This document shows positions 1 to 8,170 of a stretch of DNA of 64,000 nucleotides, in pieces. Below the pieces are notes generated by a model, which was not told the DNA's origin, did not search any database, and saw only the letters and a program-made list of their open reading frames with translations. How positions within the stretch are numbered: the stretch's first letter is position 1; the number at the start of each line of letters is the position of its first letter. The stretch is taken from assembly GCA_013697245.1 (NCBI GenBank), contig JACCXH010000026.1, positions 62,001 to 126,000 of the forward strand. Reading direction: 5' to 3'. The position numbers were made by a program, and so were the translations under genes. This DNA is from Bacteroidota bacterium (GTDB lineage: Bacteria > Bacteroidota > Bacteroidia > B-17B0 > Aurantibacillaceae).

Positions 1-2
1 CG

Positions 3-851
3 CATTATGCCACCAGTTATGGCCTTGTTGGAGCTTTAGCCGATTTTCATCCTTTCATTATTTCTTGTTGGGGTTCGGATGTGATGAAATTTCCGAATAA
101 GAATTTTGTAGCAAAATCTATTTTAAAATATAATTTCAAAAAGGCCGATCTGCTTTGTGCCACTTCTTATACGATACAGGATTATATTAACCAGGTCATT
201 ACAATACCAGTTTCGGTAATTCCTTTTGGTATTGATATTAATGATTTCAAACCAAAAAAAGTGGAATCTTTATTTGCAGAGAACGACTTTGTTCTTGGCA
301 GTATTAAACCGCTGGAAAGTCTTTACAACATTGATGTTTTAATAAAGTCTTTTGCTAAATTACTACCGGCCTATGAAAATTTAAAATTGGTTATAATTGG
401 CGATGGCACACAATTAACTGCATTAAAAGAAATTTGCAAGACTCTTGGTGTTGACGAAAAAATAACTTTTACCGGCCGAATTCCATTTAAGAATATAAGT
501 AACTATTATAATATGATAGATATACTCGTAAATATTAGCGAATACGAAAGCTTTGGTGTATCTGTTGTAGAAGCAATGGCTTGTGGTACGCCGGTTGTTG
601 TAACCAATGTTGGCGGTTTAAAAGAAGTTGTAAGGGACGATTCAGTTGGACTAAAAGTAAAAGTGGGCGATGTAGAGGATACGGTAAAAGCCATCGAACT
701 TTTAATGAACGATAAAACGCTTTACGAACAAATTGCTATAAATGCCAGGAAACATGTAATTGAAAGATATAACTGGGAAGATAATGTAAAGCAAATGATA
801 GACGAGTACTTAAAACTATTAGAAACGCATAATAAACCAAAAGAAGAGTGA
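3..851 (+). CDS. Glycosyltransferase family 4, 5' end missing
   Basis: Transfers a sugar from a nucleotide donor to a glycan or lipid acceptor; the exact substrate cannot be read. The frame is open to the left edge (first whole codon at 3, reading HYATSYGLVGALADF), so the ATG at 81 is internal and the N-terminal Rossmann domain is cut off. What remains is the acceptor/donor linker and the C-terminal GT-B domain: GSIKPLESL, VIIGDGTQ, the FTGRIPF strand, and the EX7E-type donor site (EYESFGVSVVEAMACGTPVV) followed by NVGGLKEVV. The stop overlaps the next start by four bases (GTGA), so it is the first visible gene of the envelope-glycan operon. The family call is firm, the sugar unknown. Confidence 0.9.
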   Translation, partial: HYATSYGLVGALADFHPFIISCWGSDVMKFPNKNFVAKSILKYNFKKADLLCATSYTIQDYINQVITIPVSVIPFGIDINDFKPKKVESLFAENDFVLGSIKPLESLYNIDVLIKSFAKLLPAYENLKLVIIGDGTQLTALKEICKTLGVDEKITFTGRIPFKNISNYYNMIDILVNISEYESFGVSVVEAMACGTPVVVTNVGGLKEVVRDDSVGLKVKVGDVEDTVKAIELLMNDKTLYEQIAINARKHVIERYNWEDNVKQMIDEYLKLLETHNKPKEE

Positions 852-1810
852 TCTTAAAACCAATAAATAACCTCGATCAGTTTACTGAAAAAGCAGAACC
901 CTTAATGGGTGTTTTTGCAAGTAAAAAATGGTTGGCAATTTATGGCGATCAACTGCAGTTGATTGGTATTTATAAAGACGAACATCAATTAATTGGTGGT
1001 TTTTATTTTTTGAAGACAAAAAAATATGGTTTTAATTTTTTGAAATTGCCGCCATATACACCTCACTGTGGTTTATTTTTCATTTCAGAAAGTACAAATC
1101 AATCATCCAGCAATAATTTTTCTAAAGAGGTGATGAACGATATCTGTTCTTATTTTACCCAACAAAAAAGTTCTTTGACCATTCTTGCTTTTCCTTCTGC
1201 GATCATCGATCTGCAGCCGTTCATCTGGAATAAATATAAAGTAATTCCAAATTATACATACCGTATTAATTTAGAAAATAGCATCGAAAATATTAAAGCC
1301 AATTTTGATACCAAGAACAGAAACGTTATTAATAAAGCAATAAAAGAAGAAGTTATAGTTACAGAAAATTTTTTAAAACCCGACGAGCTTTATACTTTTT
1401 TTAAAGGTTCTTTAAAATTAGCAGGCGCCAATATTTACGAGGAAGAACTAAAAAATATTTTCCTAAATTTTTCCGATTCCTCTAATTCCTTTGCACTTGC
1501 TGCCACAAAACAAAACAATTTTTTAGGAGTTGTATTTTGTGTGTATGATAAGAATACTTGCTATTACCTTTTGGGTGGCGTTAACAAAAATGCAGGTGTT
1601 GCCGGGATCAATAATTTACTGATACAAAAAAGTATTGAAAAAGCAAAAACCATTGGCTGTAAAACTTTTGATTTTGAAGGCTCGATGCTAAAAGGTGTTG
1701 AGAAATTCTTCAGAGGTTTTGGTCCGGAATTGATTCCGTATTATACAGTTAATAAAGCTACTTTACCATTAGAGATACTTTTAAAATATAAAAAAAGAGA
1801 GATATTTTAA
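848..1810 (+). CDS. FemAB/GNAT-like acyltransferase, first of two
   Basis: A 320-residue cytoplasmic protein resembling the GNAT/FemAB-like transferases that sit in Bacteroidota polysaccharide loci and are thought to acylate or aminoacylate sugars. The C-terminal half carries the recognisable part: NVINKAIKEE, the LGVVFC strand, YYLLGGVN, then FDFEGSMLKGVEKFFRGFGPELIPYY, which resembles the conserved end of FemAB-type enzymes. The start is GTG at 848 inside the stop of the glycosyltransferase, which implies translational coupling. A related gene follows 3 bases later. Assignment is by motif resemblance only and the acyl donor is unknown. Confidence 0.7.
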   Translation: MILKPINNLDQFTEKAEPLMGVFASKKWLAIYGDQLQLIGIYKDEHQLIGGFYFLKTKKYGFNFLKLPPYTPHCGLFFISESTNQSSSNNFSKEVMNDICSYFTQQKSSLTILAFPSAIIDLQPFIWNKYKVIPNYTYRINLENSIENIKANFDTKNRNVINKAIKEEVIVTENFLKPDELYTFFKGSLKLAGANIYEEELKNIFLNFSDSSNSFALAATKQNNFLGVVFCVYDKNTCYYLLGGVNKNAGVAGINNLLIQKSIEKAKTIGCKTFDFEGSMLKGVEKFFRGFGPELIPYYTVNKATLPLEILLKYKKREIF

Positions 1811-1813
1811 GTA

Positions 1814-2719
1814 ATGGAAGTAAATCACATAAAACATGATGATATTGATCTCAAAAAGTGGGATAACACAGTGTTGTCATCTGCAACTCCTTTAGTATTT
1901 GCCCAATCATTTTATTTAAATGCAACTTCTCCCAAATGGGATGCCTTGGTTATTGGCGATTATGACAGTATCTTTCCTTTAACTGCCAAAACCAAACTAG
2001 GACTTAAATATTTACCGCAACCGTCGTTTACCTCTCAATTAGGTGTGTTTGGTAAAATAAATGAAGAGATCGAATTGACCTTCTATAATTACATCATAAA
2101 AAAATATAGGTTAATTGAAATAGAGTTGAACGCGTCCAATAAAATTAGCAATGCTCATGTAAGTCCAAAACGCACTTATACTATTGAATACAAGAATGGA
2201 TACAGTTATAATACGAATACCAAAAGAAATATAAGTAAAGCAATTAAGAACGGGTTGGCTGTTACAATTATTGAGCCGAATGATATTCCGGCGTTATCGA
2301 AAAAGTATATAGATCCATTTCTTGAAAAGGAACTTGGTCTGGCAAAGCCTGTGGTAAAGACGTTTAATGTTTTGCTGGCAAGTTGTTTAAAAAATAAAAG
2401 TCTGTTAACATTAAAAACCATTGATAGCAAAAATAACATAAAAGCTTTAGCTCATTTTGTATATAACAACAAATATGTTTTATACTTAAAGGGAACTAAT
2501 TTTGATAAAAGTGAAAATACAGGCAGTATGCATTTATTGATAGACTCTGCAATAAAGCATTTTGAGAATAGAGCAGAAATCTTTGATTTTGGCGGTGGTG
2601 CCAATACAGGGCTTTCTTCTTTTTATCAGGGTTTGGGTGGAAGCCAGTTAAACTATAGTTTTTTAAGCATAAATAATTTACCCAAACTGATCTCAGTTTT
2701 AAAACAAAAAAAGAAGTAA
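1814..2719 (+). CDS. FemAB/GNAT-like acyltransferase, second of two
   Basis: A 301-residue protein of the same general fold as its upstream neighbour: RNISKAIKNG, the LAHFVYNNKYVLYLKG strands, then FDFGGGANTGLSSFYQGLGGSQLNYS, matching the FDFEGSMLKGVEKFFRGFG segment next door. The two are diverged paralogues, not a recent duplicate. ATG start 3 bases after the previous stop and 7 bases before the next gene, clearly the same operon. Two different FemAB-like enzymes side by side suggest two successive modifications of one glycan or peptide; that is inference. Confidence 0.7.
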   Translation: MEVNHIKHDDIDLKKWDNTVLSSATPLVFAQSFYLNATSPKWDALVIGDYDSIFPLTAKTKLGLKYLPQPSFTSQLGVFGKINEEIELTFYNYIIKKYRLIEIELNASNKISNAHVSPKRTYTIEYKNGYSYNTNTKRNISKAIKNGLAVTIIEPNDIPALSKKYIDPFLEKELGLAKPVVKTFNVLLASCLKNKSLLTLKTIDSKNNIKALAHFVYNNKYVLYLKGTNFDKSENTGSMHLLIDSAIKHFENRAEIFDFGGGANTGLSSFYQGLGGSQLNYSFLSINNLPKLISVLKQKKK

Positions 2720-2726
2720 CAAAGGT

Positions 2727-3536
2727 ATGAAAGCCATTATATCACACGATATAGATCATATTAGTATATTGGAACATACTTTTAAGGATGCTATTATCCC
2801 AAAGTTTATGGCAAGAATGCACATTGAACTTTTTGCCGGAAAAATTTCCTTGCGTGAGTATATGTTACGTTGGACAGATTTCTTTAAAAATAAATGGCAA
2901 AATATTGATGAACTTATTACATACAATAACGTAAACAACATTCCTTCTTCTTTTTTTATTGCTGTAAACAGGGGTATCGGACTTAATTATTCTAATCGTG
3001 CAGCCTTGTTATGGATAGAGCAAATGAAAAGCAGGAACTGCGAGATCAATTTGCATGGTATTGAATTTGAGAATCAGGAACGTATTAATCAGGAATTTGA
3101 ATTATTTAAGTCATTAACCAAGCATGAGAATTTTGGCGTAAGAATGCATTATGTGCGAAACTCAGAACAAACATATAACATGTTGGGTAATGCAGGTTAT
3201 ATGTTTGATAGCACCGAACATGCCTTTAAGGATCCATATAAAATTGGAACTATGTGGCAATTCCCTTTCCAGATAATGGATGGATGGATAATTGAGAACG
3301 GAAAAAAATGGCAATCACTTAACCTGGAAAAAGCAAAAGAAAAAACAATTAAAATAATTGATAAAGCACAAGCAGATAATTTAAAATATCTTGGAATTGA
3401 TTTTCATGACCGTTACTTTTCGCACTCTTTTAAAACCTGGTTAAACTGGTATATGTGGCTGGTAGAATATCTAAAAGCAAATAAAATAGAGTTTGTGAAT
3501 TATGAAATGGCCATTAAGGAGTTAGAAAAAAAATAA
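2727..3536 (+). CDS. Polysaccharide deacetylase-like (NodB-fold) protein
   Basis: A 269-residue protein that opens with the metal-site strand of NodB-fold esterases (AIISHDIDH, where the Asp-Asp pair and His would bind the divalent metal). Later blocks fit the family: PSSFFIAVNRG, CEINLHGIEFE (the His of the second metal motif) and LGIDFHDRYF near the end. No signal peptide is visible, so it may act in the cytoplasm or at the inner membrane face. Expected reaction: removal of an acetyl group from an N-acetyl sugar of a surface glycan. Position between transferases and the VTC gene supports glycan processing. Confidence 0.75.
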   Translation: MKAIISHDIDHISILEHTFKDAIIPKFMARMHIELFAGKISLREYMLRWTDFFKNKWQNIDELITYNNVNNIPSSFFIAVNRGIGLNYSNRAALLWIEQMKSRNCEINLHGIEFENQERINQEFELFKSLTKHENFGVRMHYVRNSEQTYNMLGNAGYMFDSTEHAFKDPYKIGTMWQFPFQIMDGWIIENGKKWQSLNLEKAKEKTIKIIDKAQADNLKYLGIDFHDRYFSHSFKTWLNWYMWLVEYLKANKIEFVNYEMAIKELEKK

Positions 3537-3537
3537 A

Positions 3538-4014
3538 ATGAAAAAATTATTACTCGTTTTAGTTCTTAATATTTTAATTAACCCTGTTTTTTCTCAAAAA
3601 AAGAAGGAGATAAAAGAATTACATATTAAGTCTGTAACTGAAACAGTGGATATTGCCGGTAAAAAAATATTGGATTCGAAAACCGTATTTGATAAGAACG
3701 GAGAGGTAATTGAAGAAGAAAAATACGATGATAATGGCAAATTTGTTTCTAAAAAAAAGTATAAGCTGGATATTAATGGCGATGTGACTGAGGAAACAGA
3801 ATATGATCTTACAAATAAACTAATTCAGAAAAAGACATTTAAATATAATTTTCTCCAAAAAAAATCTGAAGAGTCCATCTTCGACAAAAATAATGTGCTT
3901 TTAAAAAAACACGTTTATGTTTATAATGCAAAAGGTCTTAAAGCCACTAAAACTACATATAACGCGGCAAATAAGGTGATCTCAAAAAAAACTTATACTT
4001 ATGCATTTAAATAA
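3538..4014 (+). CDS. Small secreted protein with YD-like repeats
   Basis: A 158-residue protein with a signal peptide (MKKLLLVLVLNILINPVFSQ, cleavage likely after SQ). The mature part is lysine-rich and built of short repeating beta units of about 20 residues (VFDKNGEVIEEEKYDDNGK, IFDKNNVLLKKHVYVYNAKG and similar), reminiscent of YD/RHS or YwqK-type repeats. I do not recognise a named family. It starts one base after the previous stop and ends one base before the TTG of the VTC gene, so it is co-transcribed with the glycan operon and could be a periplasmic or surface partner of it. Confidence 0.7.
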   Translation: MKKLLLVLVLNILINPVFSQKKKEIKELHIKSVTETVDIAGKKILDSKTVFDKNGEVIEEEKYDDNGKFVSKKKYKLDINGDVTEETEYDLTNKLIQKKTFKYNFLQKKSEESIFDKNNVLLKKHVYVYNAKGLKATKTTYNAANKVISKKTYTYAFK

Positions 4015-4794
4015 TTGGAGAGCTTAAACGATATATTAAAAAAATTTGCCAGGGTAGAATTACAAGGCATTAACTCTAATAGACTAATGAACAGGGTAGA
4101 TGTGAAATTTGCTTTTCCTGTTTCTAAATTAGGTTCATTTTTAAAACAACTTTCGGCTGATTATGAATTGTTGCTTGTAGAAGGAAATTTTAATTTAGCT
4201 TACCAAACACAATATTATGATACGCCTGAATTCACAATGTATATGGAACATCATAACAATGCCTTGAATCGATATAAGGTAAGGCACAGAAAATATTTGC
4301 ACAACAATACCGGTTTTTTGGAAGTTAAATTTAAAAATAACAAGGGCCGCACCTTAAAAGAGAGGATCATTCAAAATCAAATGCAACATGCATGGACAAA
4401 TCTTGAAAATAAATTTATTGCAGAAAGAACAATTTATAACCCTCAAACACTTGTACCAAAGGTATTAGTAAACTATACCCGGTTAACCCTTTTGAACCCT
4501 GCTTTAAACGAAAAAGTAACTATTGACCTTGACCTGGAATTTTTAAGCGAAATAAATAATTATAAGCTTAATAACCTGGTAATAATCGAAGTTAAACAGG
4601 CAACTTTGACAAAAACCCCGGTATTTTCAGTATTAAAGGATCTTAACATTAAACCTCTTTCTATAAGTAAATATTGTTTAGGGGTTAATTACCTTTATCC
4701 TTTATTAAAGAAAAATAACTTTAAACAAAAATTGATAACTTTAAGCAAAATTATAAATGATACACCTATTGCCCATATTGCAGGTACCAGATGA
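4015..4794 (+). CDS. VTC-domain polyphosphate polymerase-like protein
   Basis: A 259-residue single-domain protein of the VTC family (PF09359), the tunnel fold that in yeast Vtc4 makes polyphosphate from ATP. The basic tunnel residues seem intact: K31 in NRVDVKF, R90 and R92 in KVRHRKY, E103 and K105 in FLEVKFK, K116 in LKERI, R156 in NYTRL, E192 and K194 in IIEVKQ, K219 in SISKYCLG. No SPX domain or membrane helix is present. TTG start directly abuts the previous TAA. The next gene is a DUF4956 membrane protein, a frequent bacterial neighbour of VTC domains. Activity as a polyphosphate polymerase is inferred from residue conservation. Confidence 0.85.
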   Translation: MESLNDILKKFARVELQGINSNRLMNRVDVKFAFPVSKLGSFLKQLSADYELLLVEGNFNLAYQTQYYDTPEFTMYMEHHNNALNRYKVRHRKYLHNNTGFLEVKFKNNKGRTLKERIIQNQMQHAWTNLENKFIAERTIYNPQTLVPKVLVNYTRLTLLNPALNEKVTIDLDLEFLSEINNYKLNNLVIIEVKQATLTKTPVFSVLKDLNIKPLSISKYCLGVNYLYPLLKKNNFKQKLITLSKIINDTPIAHIAGTR

Positions 4795-5413
4795 GTTCGT
4801 TGTAACCGGCATGGATGCGATGCAAAAGATCTCAGGCAAACTTTTTTTTAGGTTAGCTATTGATCTTATTTCAGTAATGATCTTAATTCGTTTTGTTTAT
4901 TTTCCGGTTTATAAAAAGCGTGAATTTTATTTTACTTTCTTTATTTTTAACAGCGTTATATTTTTACTGAGCTTCTTACTAAATAAGGTAGACCTGAGTC
5001 TTGGCGCTGCTTTTGGCTTGTTTGCCGTGTTTAGTATGTTGCGATACAGAACAGAGAATATCAGTATTAAAGACATGACCTATTTGTTCTTAGTAATAGC
5101 ATTAGGTCTAATAAACGCAATCACAAAAATTAAAGGCGCTGATGATGGATATGAATATGCTTTTTTAGGAATAATAAATGCGGCCATTATTATTTTGGCT
5201 TTCTTATTGGAGAGCAAATTATTCTTTAAAAGAGAAGGCATTAAAATAATTGTGTACGAAAAGATAGAATTGGTAAATACTTCCAACCATGCACAATTGA
5301 TAGAGGATATTAAGATTCGCACAGGGCTTAATGTTTATAAGATCTCAATTATCAAGATTGATTTTTTGAATGACTCGGCACAAATTAAGATCTATTATTT
5401 CGAGGATCAATAA
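4757..5413 (+). CDS. DUF4956 membrane protein
   Basis: A 218-residue inner-membrane protein with about four transmembrane segments (around residues 34-50, 60-75, 80-95 and 105-155) and the hallmark FGLFAVFSMLRYRTENISIKDMTYLFLVIALG of DUF4956. A soluble C-terminal part of about 60 residues follows. The ATG at 4757 overlaps the VTC gene by 38 bases; the ATG at 4811, 16 bases after the VTC stop, gives a protein starting MDAMQKISGK and is equally possible. DUF4956 has no established function; pairing with VTC suggests an anchor or channel for the VTC enzyme or its product. Confidence 0.85.
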   Translation: MIHLLPILQVPDEFVVTGMDAMQKISGKLFFRLAIDLISVMILIRFVYFPVYKKREFYFTFFIFNSVIFLLSFLLNKVDLSLGAAFGLFAVFSMLRYRTENISIKDMTYLFLVIALGLINAITKIKGADDGYEYAFLGIINAAIIILAFLLESKLFFKREGIKIIVYEKIELVNTSNHAQLIEDIKIRTGLNVYKISIIKIDFLNDSAQIKIYYFEDQ

Positions 5414-5419
5414 TATGAT

Positions 5420-5508
5420 AGAACACGGATATTACATATTTAACGGGTTTTAAATGATAAAAGATCTGTGAGAATCTGTTCAATCCGTGTCATCTGCGTT
5501 TCATCACG
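5420..5508. repeat. REP-like intergenic inverted repeat (ACACGGAT type)
   Basis: The gap between two convergent genes holds an imperfect inverted repeat: ACACGGAT at 5423-5430 faces ATCCGTGT at 5483-5490, with AGATCTGTGAGAATCTG between. The wording (CACGGAT, CAATCCGTGTCATCTGCGTTTC) looks like repeats that I recall as scattered widely through Bacteroidota genomes. It may also act as a terminator for both flanking genes. Confidence 0.5.
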
Positions 5509-5513
5509 AGATA

Positions 5514-6065
5514 TTATTTTTTTAACCACCTTAAAACTTTCCGGCAATTAGGTTTTCTCCATGGCGATACCACATGCGCTAAATGACCGTTCTCATCTAT
5601 TAAATATTTTTGAAAATTCCATTTCACACTGGAGTTCGTGACGCCATTTTGCGATCTAGATGTAAGCCATTTATAGATGGGGTGTTTGTCTTCGCCCTTT
5701 AGTGTGATCTTTTGCATCATTAAAAAAGTAACACCATAATTACGTTCACAAAAAGAGTGGATCTCGCTATTATTTCCCGGGTCCTGGTGCGCAAAATCAT
5801 TTGTTGGAAAACCAATAATAACAAGGCCTTTGTCTTTATAAGTAGTATAAAGCTCCTGCAATTCTTTGAACTGCGGTGTAAGACCACATTCGCTTGCTGT
5901 ATTTACAATGATGAGTTTTTTGCCTTTAAATTTTTCAAAATCTACTGTTTTCCCTTCAATATCAACAGCTGTAAATTGGTAAATAGTGCTACTTGGCTGG
6001 CCCCTTAAAAGGGCAGGTAAGAAAAAAAGCGGAGCGGTAATTAATTTAATAAGAAAATTTTTCAT
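5514..6065 (-). CDS. Glutathione peroxidase family thiol peroxidase
   Basis: Reduces hydrogen peroxide and organic hydroperoxides, in bacteria usually with thioredoxin as donor. 183 residues. The catalytic tetrad is visible: C60 (NTASECGLTPQF; Cys rather than selenocysteine), Q94 (GFPTNDFAHQDPG), W149 and N150 (VKWNFQKYLID). A hydrophobic N-terminus of about 22 residues (MKNFLIKLITAPLFFLPALL) is a signal peptide or anchor, so it probably works in the periplasm. ATG at 6065, divergent from the thioesterase gene. The family is unambiguous; the physiological reductant is inferred. Confidence 0.93.
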   Translation of the reverse strand: MKNFLIKLITAPLFFLPALLRGQPSSTIYQFTAVDIEGKTVDFEKFKGKKLIIVNTASECGLTPQFKELQELYTTYKDKGLVIIGFPTNDFAHQDPGNNSEIHSFCERNYGVTFLMMQKITLKGEDKHPIYKWLTSRSQNGVTNSSVKWNFQKYLIDENGHLAHVVSPWRKPNCRKVLRWLKK

Positions 6066-6100
6066 TTTGAATGTTTAAATTTATCGCATTAAAATTCAAT

Positions 6101-6529
6101 ATGAGTATCTGGAACGGTGAAATTACAACAGAGTTATTAAACAATTTAAATAAAAACACTTTAGGTGAATTTTTCGAGATCCAATTTACAGAAGTAGGGG
6201 CAGACTTTTTAAAAGCAAGTATGCCTGTAATTAATAAGACCAAACAGCCCTTTGGTTTATTGCATGGTGGTGCTTCTGTGGCATTGGCAGAGACCATCGG
6301 CTCTGTGGCCAGCTGGTGTTGTGTAAACCGCGAATTGTTTATTGGTGTGGGGATCGAAATAAATGCCAATCACATTATTTCAGTCACTGAAGGCAAAGTA
6401 ACTGCTATTTGTAAGCCAATGAAAGTAGGGGGTAAATTACATATTTGGGAAATAAAGATCTTTAATGATCAAAACGAATTATGTTGCATTAGTCGTTTTA
6501 CTTGTATGATTGTTCCAAAGAAAAAATAG
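6101..6529 (+). CDS. Hotdog-fold acyl-CoA thioesterase (PaaI/MenI-like)
   Basis: Hydrolyses an acyl-CoA or aryl-CoA thioester. The hotdog signature is the central helix LLHGGASVALAETIGSVASW followed by GIEINANHI and a C-terminal strand GGKLHIWEIKIF. I choose the ATG at 6101 (MSIWNGEITTELL) because it begins where relatives usually begin; the ATG at 6071 would add ten residues and crowd the divergent peroxidase promoter. Length from 6101 is 142 residues, usual for the family. Substrate unknown: 1,4-dihydroxy-2-naphthoyl-CoA (menaquinone synthesis) is one possibility, but no men genes are nearby. Confidence 0.85.
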   Translation: MSIWNGEITTELLNNLNKNTLGEFFEIQFTEVGADFLKASMPVINKTKQPFGLLHGGASVALAETIGSVASWCCVNRELFIGVGIEINANHIISVTEGKVTAICKPMKVGGKLHIWEIKIFNDQNELCCISRFTCMIVPKKK

Positions 6530-6531
6530 CG

Positions 6532-6990
6532 TTATTTTATGTTATAACTGGAAAGTAAAAAATAAGCATGATTATTCTTGGAATTATACCAAATAGAGTG
6601 ATAAGATGAACTATACATTCCTTCTTTATCAGAATATGGGATTATATTATCGATTTCTTGTTTATTTCTTTTATACAAATAGCTTCCAAAGCCATTTGTA
6701 AAATATTTATTAAGTGATTGCAAATTAAATTTTTTAGTGATCATGTCAAAAGTAGCACTACTGCATTCAAAACTAAGTTCTTTAGAAAAATCAATCCCTA
6801 TATTGTCAAAATAGCAATAGATGTTCTTCACATCAGGTGTTATTATGCCTGTTTCAAATGTCTTCTTAAAAAACCTTTTATTTGCAAAAGTATCCGGAAT
6901 CTCTGAGTCAACGCTAAATAAATAATTGTAAGAAATGAAAATAAGTATTAGTGAACCGATGATTAAACCTATTTTTTTATTTCTCATCAT
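6532..6990 (-). CDS. Hypothetical membrane-anchored protein
   Basis: 152 residues with an N-terminal signal anchor (KKIGLIIGSLILIFISYNYLF) and a soluble, cysteine-poor extracytoplasmic part that ends SIWYNSKNNHAYFLLSSY. I do not recognise the family. It lies alone between a convergent thioesterase (2-base gap) and aroC on the same strand downstream of it. Coding is supported by the signal anchor, an intact frame of normal codon use and absence of any competing frame. Confidence 0.6.
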   Translation of the reverse strand: MMRNKKIGLIIGSLILIFISYNYLFSVDSEIPDTFANKRFFKKTFETGIITPDVKNIYCYFDNIGIDFSKELSFECSSATFDMITKKFNLQSLNKYFTNGFGSYLYKRNKQEIDNIIPYSDKEGMYSSSYHSIWYNSKNNHAYFLLSSYNIK

Positions 6991-7015
6991 TATAAACTAT
7001 GGACCTAATTGCTTT

Positions 7016-8104
7016 TTAAAGTCTATTACACCTCGCCAACAACAAAAAATCAACCAGCACCAAAGCAGTCATGCTTTCTACAATAGGCACTGCGCGTGGC
7101 AATACACAAGGGTCGTGGCGCCCTTTGCCTTCTAAGATAATTTCTTCGCCCAGTTTATTTACTGAGTTTTGTTTTTGCATTAATGTTGCAACCGGTTTAA
7201 ACGCTACATTAAAATAAATTGGCATACCATTGCTAATGCCACCTTGTATGCCACCGCTATTATTGGTCTTCGTTTTAGGTTTTTCGTTCTTGTTTTCTGA
7301 AGCAACAAAAATGTCGTTCAATTCAGAGCCTTTAAAATGTATGCTGTCAAATCCGCTGCCGATCTCAAATCCTTTAACCGCATTAATACTTAACATAGCG
7401 TGGCCTAGCACTGCGTGTAATTTATCAAACACCGGCTCGCCCAAACCAATTGGTGTATTTTGTATCACACATTCTATAACACCGCCAATAGTATCGCCTT
7501 GTTTTTTTATTTCTTCAATATACGCTATCATTTTTTCGGATGTAGCAGTATCCGGGCACCTCACAATGCTTTCTTCTGTTTTTGAAAGATCTAACTGGTC
7601 AAATGTTTTGTCCAATTTAATTTCGCCAACCTGTTTTACAAAAGCATTAATGGAGATATGTTGTTTGTTTAAAATTTGTTTTGCAATGGCGCCGGCAACA
7701 ATTCTGCAGGCTGTTTCTCTTGCGCTGCTTCTTCCTCCACCTTTATAATCCCTGTGTCCAAATTTTTCTTCATACGTAAAATCAGCATGCGAAGGCCTGT
7801 AGTTGTCTTTTAAATGCGAATAATCTTTCGATTTTTGATCTTCATTCTTAATTACAAAACCAATGGGTGTTCCGGTGGTTATTCCTTCAAAAATGCCCGA
7901 AAGGAACTCAACAGTATCATCCTCTTTACGCTGGGTTGTAATATGCGATTGCCCCGGTTTACGGCGGTTAAGCTCCTGTTGAACCTGATCAAGGTTTAAC
8001 TTTAAGCCTGCAGGGCAGCCATCAATAACGCCGCCAATAGCAATGCCGTGGCTCTCGCCAAAAGTACTGAGTTTAAAAAGGGTGCCAAAAGAGTTTCCTG
8101 CCAT
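7016..8104 (-). CDS. aroC: Chorismate synthase
   Basis: Converts 5-enolpyruvylshikimate 3-phosphate to chorismate with reduced FMN, the last common step of aromatic amino acid synthesis. From the ATG at 8104 the protein is [20 protein letters not shown] and about 362 residues long, normal for the family. Signatures: FGESHG at the N-terminus, [31 protein letters not shown], and [17 protein letters not shown] near the end. The frame stays open to 8215, but the extra 37 residues would run into hutI and past a TAnnTTTG promoter element at 8111-8118, so the internal ATG is preferred. Confidence 0.96.
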   Translation of the reverse strand: MAGNSFGTLFKLSTFGESHGIAIGGVIDGCPAGLKLNLDQVQQELNRRKPGQSHITTQRKEDDTVEFLSGIFEGITTGTPIGFVIKNEDQKSKDYSHLKDNYRPSHADFTYEEKFGHRDYKGGGRSSARETACRIVAGAIAKQILNKQHISINAFVKQVGEIKLDKTFDQLDLSKTEESIVRCPDTATSEKMIAYIEEIKKQGDTIGGVIECVIQNTPIGLGEPVFDKLHAVLGHAMLSINAVKGFEIGSGFDSIHFKGSELNDIFVASENKNEKPKTKTNNSGGIQGGISNGMPIYFNVAFKPVATLMQKQNSVNKLGEEIILEGKGRHDPCVLPRAVPIVESMTALVLVDFLLLARCNRL

Positions 8105-8110
8105 AATTAA

Positions 8111-8118
8111 CAAAGTTA
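8111..8118 (-). promoter_or_regulatory. Bacteroidota -7 promoter element for aroC
   Basis: On the minus strand this reads TAACTTTG, a perfect TAnnTTTG. It ends 6 bases before the preferred aroC ATG, so the transcript would have an extremely short leader. This supports the 8104 start. Confidence 0.55.
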
Positions 8119-8170
8119 AATTATTGGATGGAATATTAAACATAAATAGTTTAATTTGTAGTACTATTTT

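Noticed and set aside
7230-7748. A 172-residue plus-strand frame inside aroC
   Set aside because: Antisense to a well-supported chorismate synthase. Its hydrophobic look comes from reading the complement of charged codons.
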